The notes below the pieces were generated by a model. The model saw only the letters and a program-made list of their open reading frames with translations. It did not search any database and was not told where the DNA came from. The position numbers and the translations under genes were made by a program. From an uncultured Eubacterium sp. (GTDB taxonomy: Bacteria; Bacillota; Clostridia; Lachnospirales; Lachnospiraceae), in NCBI GenBank assembly GCA_937915825.1, contig CALGGT010000083.1, positions 1-16,960 of the forward strand: DNA of 16,960 nt. The letters run 5' to 3'. Shown here piece by piece: positions 1 to 6,431 of the stretch. Numbering within the stretch: the first letter of the stretch is position 1; the number at the start of each line of letters is the position of its first letter.

Positions 1-2189
1 GCGCTGACGCCGATTACGATGAAGAGGCGAAGGAAGCTCAATTAAAATATTTACAGCAATATTTCGGAGAGTTAAGTTCTGCCGTGGCGATGACGGATAC
101 AAGTTTGATCGAGAGCGGGGACGTGGAAAGAGAGTTTCCGGAAGGTCAGGAGCCTTGGGCTGTCTGGTCTGAAAGCGGCGATGTAGAAAACGGGTACGAA
201 GAAAGCGGCGATGTAGAAAACGGGTATGAAGAAATCGGCGGTGAAGGTGACGAATGGGAGATTCCGGTATATCCGGTACCGGAAGGTAAGACCTGGAGAG
301 ATTACATGGATGAACAATCCTTCATCGATTACTTTTTGATCCAGGAATTGTCCCAGAACGGGGATGCTTACGAGTCCAGTTCCACCTATATGTACAAACC
401 CAGAAATGGTAAGATCTTCTGGGGACCGGTATGGGATTTTGACTTTGTTGCATGGGGGGCTTATGCAACAAACTATTTATCGGAACATGGTGTAGATTAC
501 TTTATTATGACCGTTACTTGCCCGATGTTCAGTACGTTGATCCAGAACGATCCGGAGTTTAAGGCGAATGTGATCCAACGATGGAATGAATTGTCGAAGA
601 TTGTGAAAGAATTCACGGAAGATGGTGGAATCCTGGATCAATATAAGGAAGATATCTATTATTCCGCATTGGCGAATTATCAGGTTTCTTCCACGTACTT
701 ATTGGATGATTCCAATTATTTTGAAAATGGAGAATCCGTGGAACTTTTGGATGATGAGGGAAATCCTTACGAATTCAATTATACGAATGAACTCAATCGT
801 TTGAAACAATACATGAATGCCAAAGCGGCTTGGATGGATGAGAACATTGAATCCATTGATGAACTGATCGGTGACATTCCGCCGGTTATATTCTACGTAG
901 ATGAGGAAGAATATTGTCAGGTAGAATATGACATGAAAAAGGACGCCCTGAAATACATCCCGGATGTTCCCGAGAAGGAAGGGTATGTTGCCAAGGGATG
1001 GTATTATCTGGATCAGGATGGAATTGAGCATAAAGTCGAGGATGAGAATACCTTCCTTTACTGGTTTGATTTTGAAACATTTTCGTTATCTTCTTATGCG
1101 ATTTATGCAAAATACATAAAGGAATCGGATTATAAGCCTTTGGAGGATTTTGCCTTTACACAGGATACCGTTTATTTACCTTTATACTACGAAGAAAGTG
1201 AAGACTACTTCGAAGAGAATACGGTGGATCTGAAGAGATTTGTAACGGTTAAGCCTTTTGAAGCAGATGCGGAAGATTTGGAATGGGAAATCCAGTATTC
1301 CGATGAAGATATGATCTTCGCTGAAATCAATCAGGACGGTCTCCTTACAGCCTACAATGAAGGAGAGTGCACGGTGATCTGTAGATATGGCGATAAGGAA
1401 GAGTCCATCCGTGTGGTTGCGTTCAATGAAGAATTAACGAATGGGACCGGAAATTTTACAGTGGATGAGTCGAAAACCTTAAACATCGGTGAATACGGAA
1501 GTTTGGGATTCTCCTATGAGAACAAGGTAAATGTTCCGTTCTATGTATATGATAATGTATCCTTTGTATCCCTGGACGAAGAGGTTGTCAAGGTAGATGA
1601 AAAAGGAAGTCTGTATGGCGTAAAAGCCGGCACAACGCATGTGGTTACCGTGGTAAATACGGAGACCGGAATCTCGGTGAAGAAGACGAAGGTGGAGGTA
1701 ATTGATCCCAATGAAACCACCGATCCCAAAGCGGATCCCAAGGCAACAGAGGAACCTAAGTCTTCAGAGGAACCCCAGTCTTCAGCTGATCCCGGTACGA
1801 ATACAACGACGAACGCGGGAACAGATCAAATCAATACCGACACTTCTTCGGCAGGAAGCAATGCGAACACGAACACCGTGAAACTTGGAAAAGCTGCGAT
1901 CAAGAAGTTGTTCTCCAAGAAAGCGTCAGCGAAGAAGATCCAGCTTAAATTGAAGAAAGTAAAGAATGCGACGGAGTATCAGGTGGCTGTTTATGCCAAT
2001 AAGAAACAGGCAAAGAAGAACAAGGCCGCTTTGACGAAGAAAACCGTTAAGAAGCTTACCGGTAAGATTACGAGTAAGAAACTGAAGAACAAGAAGAAAC
2101 TCTTTGTAAAGGTTCGCGCCGGGAAGAAAGACGGCGATCAGACAACCTACGGTAAATGGAGTAAGGTATATAAAGTGAAGATCAAATAA
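1..2189 (+). CDS. CotH-kinase-type secreted surface protein, 5' end missing
   Basis: The frame is open from the first codon at position 3, so the true start and any signal peptide lie outside the window. The first ATG, at 84, is internal. Codons 300-460 match the C-terminal half of a CotH protein kinase: IDYFLIQEL, then a Tyr/Ser-rich strand, then GPVWDFDF, whose Asp residues occupy the metal-binding position of CotH kinases. Next come an InlB/Flg_new-like beta repeat (about 879-1120, with EKEGYVAKGWYY) and two Ig-like domains (about 1135-1435 and 1450-1710, the second BIG_2-like). A Pro/Glu/Ser/Thr linker follows (about 1700-1880), then a very lysine-rich fibronectin-III-like tail ending in YGKWSKVYKVKIK. 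The kinase family is known to phosphorylate secreted or spore-coat proteins. Here the added domains suggest an extracellular, wall- or polysaccharide-bound protein. An acidic repeat insertion (111-230) interrupts the kinase region. Substrate and start are unknown. Confidence 0.8.
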   Translation, partial: ADADYDEEAKEAQLKYLQQYFGELSSAVAMTDTSLIESGDVEREFPEGQEPWAVWSESGDVENGYEESGDVENGYEEIGGEGDEWEIPVYPVPEGKTWRDYMDEQSFIDYFLIQELSQNGDAYESSSTYMYKPRNGKIFWGPVWDFDFVAWGAYATNYLSEHGVDYFIMTVTCPMFSTLIQNDPEFKANVIQRWNELSKIVKEFTEDGGILDQYKEDIYYSALANYQVSSTYLLDDSNYFENGESVELLDDEGNPYEFNYTNELNRLKQYMNAKAAWMDENIESIDELIGDIPPVIFYVDEEEYCQVEYDMKKDALKYIPDVPEKEGYVAKGWYYLDQDGIEHKVEDENTFLYWFDFETFSLSSYAIYAKYIKESDYKPLEDFAFTQDTVYLPLYYEESEDYFEENTVDLKRFVTVKPFEADAEDLEWEIQYSDEDMIFAEINQDGLLTAYNEGECTVICRYGDKEESIRVVAFNEELTNGTGNFTVDESKTLNIGEYGSLGFSYENKVNVPFYVYDNVSFVSLDEEVVKVDEKGSLYGVKAGTTHVVTVVNTETGISVKKTKVEVIDPNETTDPKADPKATEEPKSSEEPQSSADPGTNTTTNAGTDQINTDTSSAGSNANTNTVKLGKAAIKKLFSKKASAKKIQLKLKKVKNATEYQVAVYANKKQAKKNKAALTKKTVKKLTGKITSKKLKNKKKLFVKVRAGKKDGDQTTYGKWSKVYKVKIK
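171..230 (+). repeat. 30-bp tandem repeat inside the CotH kinase domain
   Basis: Two adjacent 30-bp copies (171-200 and 201-230) differ at one base near the end (tacgaa versus tatgaa) and encode ESGDVENGYE twice. A partial third copy, ESGDVE, is at 111-128, and a decayed fourth, EIGGEGDEW, follows at 231. The unit is a multiple of three, so gain or loss of copies keeps the frame. Confidence 0.9.
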
Positions 2190-2242
2190 AACATCCGATC
2201 GACGGAATCTTTGACTTACAAATTTTAAGTAAGTTTGAAACG

Positions 2243-2295
2243 AACGCCTCAGGCGCCTTTGAGGAAGAAACTCAAGGGCGGTCGGGGCGTTTTTT
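2243..2295 (+). terminator. Rho-independent terminator after the CotH gene
   Basis: CGCCTTTGAG (2253-2262) pairs with CTCAAGGGCG (2271-2280) through one G-U wobble around a short A-rich loop. A lower stem, AACGCC (2243-2248) with GGCGTT (2286-2291), extends it across a small internal loop. The hairpin is followed by a T run to 2295. It ends the CotH transcript 54 bp after the stop codon. Confidence 0.8.
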
Positions 2296-2321
2296 CATGG
2301 AACCGTTTCTTCCTGAAAATC

Positions 2322-2350
2322 TTGCGAAGAACCGGCGTAAATGGTATGAT
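2322..2350 (+). promoter_or_regulatory. Sigma-A-type promoter for the small gene and folA
   Basis: A -35 box TTGCGA (2322-2327), a 17-bp spacer and a -10 box TATGAT (2345-2350) lie between the upstream terminator and the next ribosome-binding site. They match the SigA consensus at most positions. Transcription should start near 2357. Confidence 0.65.
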
Positions 2351-2401
2351 AGAGAAAGGAAAAGATAATCGAAAAAATAGGATCCATAGGAGGAAGGTAA
2401 G

Positions 2402-2677
2402 ATGGCATCGACAAAATCAGATGAATTATACCGACTTTTGCTGGAACGTGGGTATTCGAAGGAGTTTTGCCAGGAAGTCGCGTATAAGAATCTAAACACG
2501 GACTATACAGCAACCCGGATGTTGGGGTATCTTTACCGGGTATCCGCCCCGTCCTTAGAAATGCTGGTGGATGAAATGCTAGCGATCCTGGCGGACCGGG
2601 ACGCACTTGTAGAAAAACATGAATCCGAACATGCCCAGGCGGTGATCTCGGATTTATACAGGAATGGGCTGAGGTAG
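2402..2677 (+). CDS. Small conserved protein of unknown function, coupled to folA
   Basis: This 91-residue protein has an excellent ribosome-binding site, AGGAGGAAGG at 2388-2397. It is soluble, with no signal peptide or membrane segment, and is predicted mostly helical. The N-terminal half (LYRLLLERGYSKEFCQEVAY, then NTDYTATRMLGYLYR) looks compact and conserved. The C-terminal half carries an acidic helix (LVDEMLAILADRDALVEK). I believe similar short proteins occur in other Lachnospiraceae but cannot assign a family or activity. The stop codon is 4 bp before folA, and folA's ribosome-binding site overlaps it, so the two should be translated together. That hints at, but does not prove, a link to folate or nucleotide metabolism. 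Confidence 0.75.
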   Translation: MASTKSDELYRLLLERGYSKEFCQEVAYKNLNTDYTATRMLGYLYRVSAPSLEMLVDEMLAILADRDALVEKHESEHAQAVISDLYRNGLR

Positions 2678-2681
2678 ATAT

Positions 2682-3218
2682 ATGATCGCATTGATCGTAG
2701 CCAGATCTAAGAATAACGTGATCGGCAAGAATGGAAAGATTCCCTGGAATATTCCGGGGGAGAGAGAACAATTTAAGAAGTTAACAACCGGAAATGTGGT
2801 AGTTATGGGAAGGAGAACCTATGAGGAGATCGGTTTTCCTTTGCCGGATCGCGTCAATCTGGTTGTATCAAAAACCAGGAAATTTCAAGGGGAACATCTC
2901 TTTACCGTATCCTCTTTGTCCGAGGCCATTCAGAAGGCCGGGGATCGGGATATTTACATTGCCGGCGGTTACCAGTTGTATTTGGAAGGTCTTCCGTTGG
3001 CGGATCGGTTGTATATCACCGAGGTGGATGTGGAGATCGAAGGGGGCGATACGTTTTTTCCGGAGTTTTCCCAGGAGGCATACGAAAAGGAAGTCGGAGA
3101 GACCTTGGGAGAGGAAACGGGGATCCGTTACACCAGGGTGATCTGGTATCGCAAGGATTTCTTGACAGAATCCGGAATATGTTGTACACTGAAAAATGTT
3201 GATAATTTGAATCAATAA
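2682..3218 (+). CDS. folA: Dihydrofolate reductase
   Basis: This enzyme reduces dihydrofolate to tetrahydrofolate with NADPH in the cytoplasm. The 178-residue product has the full DHFR layout. MIALIVARSKNNVIG is strand A, followed by the substrate loop GKIPWNIPGEREQFK. The catalytic acid is Glu27, aligned with Asp27 of the E. coli enzyme. The NADPH motifs are VVMGRRTYEEIG and IYIAGGYQLY, and the last core strand is RYTRVIWYRK. The ribosome-binding site GAGGT (2671-2675) overlaps the stop of the upstream gene. About 18 residues after the core (LTESGICCTLKNVDNLNQ) have no obvious DHFR counterpart. Their DNA is the promoter and candidate operator of the next operon, so the tail is probably a by-product of that overlap. 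Confidence 0.95.
   Translation: MIALIVARSKNNVIGKNGKIPWNIPGEREQFKKLTTGNVVVMGRRTYEEIGFPLPDRVNLVVSKTRKFQGEHLFTVSSLSEAIQKAGDRDIYIAGGYQLYLEGLPLADRLYITEVDVEIEGGDTFFPEFSQEAYEKEVGETLGEETGIRYTRVIWYRKDFLTESGICCTLKNVDNLNQ
3162..3190 (+). promoter_or_regulatory. Promoter of the por operon, inside the 3' end of folA
   Basis: A consensus -35 box TTGACA (3162-3167), a 17-bp spacer and a -10 box TACACT (3185-3190) lie within folA codons. The predicted start near 3197 gives a leader of about 58 nt before porG. No terminator is visible between folA and porG, so some read-through from the folA promoter is likely. Confidence 0.75.
3207..3216 (+). promoter_or_regulatory. Candidate operator TTGAATCAAT in the por leader
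   Basis: The near-palindrome TTGA-A-TCAA begins 17 nt after the -10 box, at roughly +10, and reaches into the folA stop codon. The same 10-mer occurs at the matching place in the aldo/keto reductase promoter. Position and sharing suggest a repressor site. The binding protein is unknown. Confidence 0.4.
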
Positions 3219-3254
3219 GCTTGAAAAGACCGAATATTAACGGAGGTTACAAAG

Positions 3255-3833
3255 ATGCAAAACATGGTTGAAATCAGATGGCATGGGAGAGGCGGCCAGG
3301 GCGCGAAGACAGCCAGCCAGTTACTGGCAGACGCGGCATTCTCGGCGGGATTGTATGTACAGTCTTTCCCGGAATATGGTCCGGAACGTTCGGGCGCCCC
3401 GATCACGGCTTATAACCGAATCTCACAGGAGAGATGTAACATTCATTCCAATATTTACGATCCGGATTACGTCGTTGTTGTGGATGAAACTCTATTGGAG
3501 AGTGTGGACGTTACCCAGGGGTTAAGTCCGGAGGGAGCCGTTATCATTAATACGGACAAATCTCCGGAAGAAGTTCAAAAACATCTTCACGGTTATACCG
3601 GAAGGGTTTGTACCATTGATGCCAAGAAGATTTCCTTAGAGTGTTTGGGGGCATATTTTCCCAATACGCCCATGTTGGCAGCGGTTGTGGAAGTCAGCCG
3701 TTGTGTGGACAAAGACCAATTTTTAGTGGATATGGAATCTTCGTACCGTCATAAATTTGCCAAGAAACCCCAGGTGGTGGAAGGAAATCTTGCATGTCTT
3801 AGAAAGTCGATGCAAGAGGTAAAAGAAGGATAA
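3255..3833 (+). CDS. porG: Pyruvate/2-oxoacid:ferredoxin oxidoreductase, gamma subunit
   Basis: This is the gamma subunit of a four-subunit enzyme that oxidatively decarboxylates a 2-oxoacid to the acyl-CoA and reduces ferredoxin. The 192-residue protein begins with the family signature VEIRWHGRGGQGAKTASQLLA, followed by VQSFPEYGPERSGAPITAY, both typical of POR/VOR gamma chains. Length is normal for the family. The start at 3255 is set by GGAGG at 3242-3246; an in-frame ATG at 3264 is less well spaced. It is the first gene of the gamma-delta-alpha-beta order also known from Thermotoga and Pyrococcus POR. The exact 2-oxoacid (pyruvate or branched-chain) cannot be settled from sequence alone. 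Confidence 0.9.
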   Translation: MQNMVEIRWHGRGGQGAKTASQLLADAAFSAGLYVQSFPEYGPERSGAPITAYNRISQERCNIHSNIYDPDYVVVVDETLLESVDVTQGLSPEGAVIINTDKSPEEVQKHLHGYTGRVCTIDAKKISLECLGAYFPNTPMLAAVVEVSRCVDKDQFLVDMESSYRHKFAKKPQVVEGNLACLRKSMQEVKEG

Positions 3834-3839
3834 ATAAAA

Positions 3840-3875
3840 GCAAGCGCAAATGCAAGCGCAAAAGCAAATGCAAAA
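3840..3875 (+). repeat. Six tandem GCAARN hexamers between porG and porD
   Basis: Six consecutive hexamers, all beginning GCAA (GCAAGC, GCAAAT, GCAAGC, GCAAAA, GCAAAT, GCAAAA), fill most of the spacer just after the porG stop. The array lies upstream of the weak porD ribosome-binding region and is not part of either protein. Confidence 0.85.
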
Positions 3876-3914
3876 GTCGAATGTTCCTACATGAGCGCAA
3901 GAAGAAAGGATGGA

Positions 3915-4232
3915 ATGGATTCTATGAGTAATAGAAAGAAAGCAGCAGATATCCATGAAGATATTGCATGGCAGGATATGACTGTGGGATGTGAGATCTA
4001 CGAGCCGGGAACCAGCCGTTTAACGAAGACCGGTGAATGGCGTTCCAGAACCCCCGTATGGATTGTTGATCAATGTAAGCAGTGTTTGATGTGTACCCCC
4101 TATTGCCCGGATGCGTCCATTCCGGTGGAGGATGGAGTACGTTTGGAATTTGATTACGATCATTGCAAAGGATGTGGCATTTGTTTAGAAGTTTGCCCGT
4201 TCCAGGCAATTGAGTGGAAGAAAGACGAGTAA
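3915..4232 (+). CDS. porD: 2-oxoacid:ferredoxin oxidoreductase, delta (ferredoxin) subunit
   Basis: This small iron-sulfur subunit passes electrons from the catalytic core to external ferredoxin. Two [4Fe-4S] motifs are clear: CKQCLMCTPYCPDASI and CKGCGICLEVCPFQAIEW. The preceding segment (EPGTSRLTKTGEWRSRTPVW) matches the N-terminal arm of POR delta chains. Three in-frame ATGs are possible. The one at 3891 has no Shine-Dalgarno sequence. AAAGGA at 3905-3910 serves 3915 (4-nt spacing) or 3924 (13-nt spacing). I chose 3915; 3924 (MSNRKK) is nearly as likely. The stop is 13 bp before porA. Confidence 0.88.
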   Translation: MDSMSNRKKAADIHEDIAWQDMTVGCEIYEPGTSRLTKTGEWRSRTPVWIVDQCKQCLMCTPYCPDASIPVEDGVRLEFDYDHCKGCGICLEVCPFQAIEWKKDE

Positions 4233-4245
4233 AGGGAGGTGCCAC

Positions 4246-5445
4246 ATGAGTATTCGAGAAAGATTATCCGGCAATGAAGCCATTGCCACAGCCATGCGTC
4301 AGATCAATCCGGACGTATTTGCGATGTTTCCCATCACGCCCTCCACGGAGATCCCCCAGTATTTTGCCCAATATGTTGCCGATGGACTGGTGGATACGGA
4401 ATTTGTCTGTGTCGAAAGTGAGCATTCGTCTCTTTCGACCTGTTTGGGAGCGGAAGCAGCCGGCGCCCGAGCCGTAACTGCCACGTCTTCCGCGGGACTT
4501 TCCTATATGAATGAAGTTTTATACGTAGCGGCATCGGCTCGTCTTCCGGTTGTGTTAGCCGTGGCCTGTCGGGCCTTAACCGGTCCCATTAACATTAACC
4601 ACGATTATTCCGATACCATGGCGGAACGGGATTCCGGTTTTATTCAGATTTATGGTGAAAACAACCAGGAAGTGTATGATAATTATCTAATGGCGCACCG
4701 GATCGCGGAGCATCCGGATGTTCGCCTGCCCTTAATGGTCTGCGAGGATGGTTTTATTACCTCCCATGCCCTGGAGAATATTGAGTTGGAAGAGGACCAG
4801 GCTGTAAAGAACTTTGTGGGAGAATATCAGCCGGAGAACTATTTGTTAAAAGAAGAAAATCCCCTGGCAGTGGGACCTTATGGGATTTCAGCTTATTACA
4901 TGGAGGCAAGGGTTGCCCAGGCAGAAGCCATGAAGAACGCAAAGGGCGTGATCCTTTCCGTCGCGAAGGATTTTGAGGAGACCTTTGGAAGAAAATATGG
5001 CCTGTTCGAATCCTACAAAATGGAAGATGCGGAATTTGCCATGGTGATCATGGGATCTTCGGCCGGAACCGCCAAAGCGGCCGTGGATGAATTGCGCGCT
5101 GCCGGTGTGAAGGCCGGGCTGGTTAAGATTCGGGTTTTTCGCCCCTTCCCTTCGGAAGAACTGGCACAGGTGTTAAAGGGCTGTAAAGCCGTGGCTGTCA
5201 TGGATAAGAGCGAAGGGTTCTCTGCCTGTGGAGGTCCTTTGTATGCCGAGACCGCCGGGGCTCTGATCAATGAGGAACAAAGACCGAAGATGATCGATGT
5301 GGTATTTGGTCTGGGAGGACGTGATTTTACGGTGAAAGCAGCAAAATCCGTATATGAGAGATTACAAAATATTGTAGAAACTGGCGAGGTTGGCGAAGTT
5401 TACGTTCACATGGGCCAGAGGGATGGAGGCAATCATGGCATATAA
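4246..5445 (+). CDS. porA: Pyruvate/2-oxoacid:ferredoxin oxidoreductase, alpha subunit
   Basis: This 399-residue catalytic subunit binds the 2-oxoacid and CoA and pairs with the TPP-binding beta chain. Landmarks in order are MFPITPSTEIPQYFA, ESEHSSLSTCLGAEAAGARA, TATSSAGLSYMNEVLY, and CRALTGPININHDYSD followed by ERDSGFIQIYGENNQEVYD. Then come ENPLAVGPYGISAYYMEA and a C-terminal domain with VIMGSSAGTAKAAV and VKIRVFRPFP. This order and wording match Thermotoga-type PorA more closely than single-chain pyruvate:ferredoxin oxidoreductase. GGGAGG at 4234-4239 sets the ATG at 4246; an in-frame TTG at 4210 would overlap porD and lacks a binding site. The 3' end overlaps porB by 11 bp. Confidence 0.93.
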   Translation: MSIRERLSGNEAIATAMRQINPDVFAMFPITPSTEIPQYFAQYVADGLVDTEFVCVESEHSSLSTCLGAEAAGARAVTATSSAGLSYMNEVLYVAASARLPVVLAVACRALTGPININHDYSDTMAERDSGFIQIYGENNQEVYDNYLMAHRIAEHPDVRLPLMVCEDGFITSHALENIELEEDQAVKNFVGEYQPENYLLKEENPLAVGPYGISAYYMEARVAQAEAMKNAKGVILSVAKDFEETFGRKYGLFESYKMEDAEFAMVIMGSSAGTAKAAVDELRAAGVKAGLVKIRVFRPFPSEELAQVLKGCKAVAVMDKSEGFSACGGPLYAETAGALINEEQRPKMIDVVFGLGGRDFTVKAAKSVYERLQNIVETGEVGEVYVHMGQRDGGNHGI

Positions 5446-6370
5446 TTTAAAGAAAGAAATGAGCAAAAAAGAGCGCTTTTATCCGGGACACAGACTATGT
5501 GCCGGCTGCGGTGCGGGAATTGTCTGTCGTGCAATGACCCGTGCATTGGAGCCGGAAGATAAGGCGGTGATCTGTAATGCCACCGGTTGTTTGGAAGTAT
5601 CTTCGTTCCAATATCCTTATACGGCGTGGGATGATTCCTATATCCACCTGGCATTCGAGAACGCCTCGGCAGCGGCTTCCGGCGTGGAACTCGCGTACCG
5701 GGCCTTAAAAAGAAAAGGAACCATTCGCGAGGATCAAAAGTTTAAAGTTTTAGCCATCGGCGGAGACGGCGGAACCTATGACATTGGATTTCAGTCCTTA
5801 TCCGGCGCTTTGGAGCGTGGACATGATTTTACCTATTTTTGTTACGATAACAACGCGTACATGAACACAGGAACCCAGCGTTCTTCCGCAACGCCCCGCT
5901 ATGCCTCGGCGACAACGACCCCGGCCGGTGTGGAAAGCGTAGGAAAAAAACAAACTCAAAAGGATCTGACACAGATCGTGGTGGCTCATGGATCTCCTTA
6001 CGTGGCACAGACCACTTTGTTTGGGAATATGAAGGATTTCCACGAAAAGGCCCATCGTGCTATTTACGTGGATGGTCCTACGTTTGTCAATGTGTTAACC
6101 CCCTGCCCCAGAGGTTGGCAGTATCCGGCCGCGCAATTAAAGGAAATGTGCCGGTTGGCGGTGGAAACCTGCATCTGGCCGTTGTATGAAGTCGTGGATG
6201 GGGAATATACGTTAAGTTACGAGCCCAGAAAGAAGCTTCCGGTGGAAGAGTTTATGTCCAAGCAGGGACGCTTTGCCCATTGTTTCAAGAAGGGAAATGA
6301 ATGGACCATTGACGCGGCGCAGGAATACGTGGACAAGAAATGGGAAGAACTGTTGAATAAATGTAAATAA
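5435..6370 (+). CDS. porB: Pyruvate/2-oxoacid:ferredoxin oxidoreductase, beta (TPP) subunit
   Basis: This 311-residue subunit carries thiamine pyrophosphate and a [4Fe-4S] cluster. HRLCAGCGAGIVCRA supplies Cys22 and Cys25, VICNATGC supplies Cys47 and Cys52, and CPRGW holds Cys224. The four cluster ligands probably come from these. The TPP/Mg motif is GGDGGTYDIGFQSLSGALER, followed by CYDNNAYMNTGTQRSS, whose NNAYMNTG element is characteristic of POR beta. GGAGG at 5425-5429 places the start at 5435, inside the last codons of porA, so the two are translationally coupled. A 61-bp spacer with a decamer repeat separates it from the next gene, and no terminator is seen there. Confidence 0.93.
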   Translation: MAYNLKKEMSKKERFYPGHRLCAGCGAGIVCRAMTRALEPEDKAVICNATGCLEVSSFQYPYTAWDDSYIHLAFENASAAASGVELAYRALKRKGTIREDQKFKVLAIGGDGGTYDIGFQSLSGALERGHDFTYFCYDNNAYMNTGTQRSSATPRYASATTTPAGVESVGKKQTQKDLTQIVVAHGSPYVAQTTLFGNMKDFHEKAHRAIYVDGPTFVNVLTPCPRGWQYPAAQLKEMCRLAVETCIWPLYEVVDGEYTLSYEPRKKLPVEEFMSKQGRFAHCFKKGNEWTIDAAQEYVDKKWEELLNKCK

Positions 6371-6392
6371 TCGTAAATCATCGTAAACAATC
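6363..6392 (+). repeat. Three tandem GTAAAYMATC-type decamers after porB
   Basis: Three 10-bp units (starting at 6363, 6373 and 6383) match GTAAA-N2-ATC and overlap the porB stop codon. Read on the minus strand they are TACGAT-type decamers, like the array at 7394-7423 on the far side of the following gene. Confidence 0.8.
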
Positions 6393-6431
6393 GTTGCAAA
6401 ACAGGGATGAATGATATTGGAGGTATTACGT

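Noticed and set aside
2295..2771. 158-codon minus-strand frame opposite folA and its upstream gene
   Set aside because: It is a shadow of two well-supported genes, with Pro/His/Ser-rich composition and no start site.
3201..3216. FNR-type box in the por leader
   Set aside because: The TTGAT and ATCAA halves are seven bases apart rather than four, so it does not fit the FNR/CRP consensus.
3840..3875. Hexamer array as a CRISPR or phase-variable frameshift tract
   Set aside because: There are no spacers, and the unit length is a multiple of three outside any coding frame, so it is neither CRISPR nor a frame switch.
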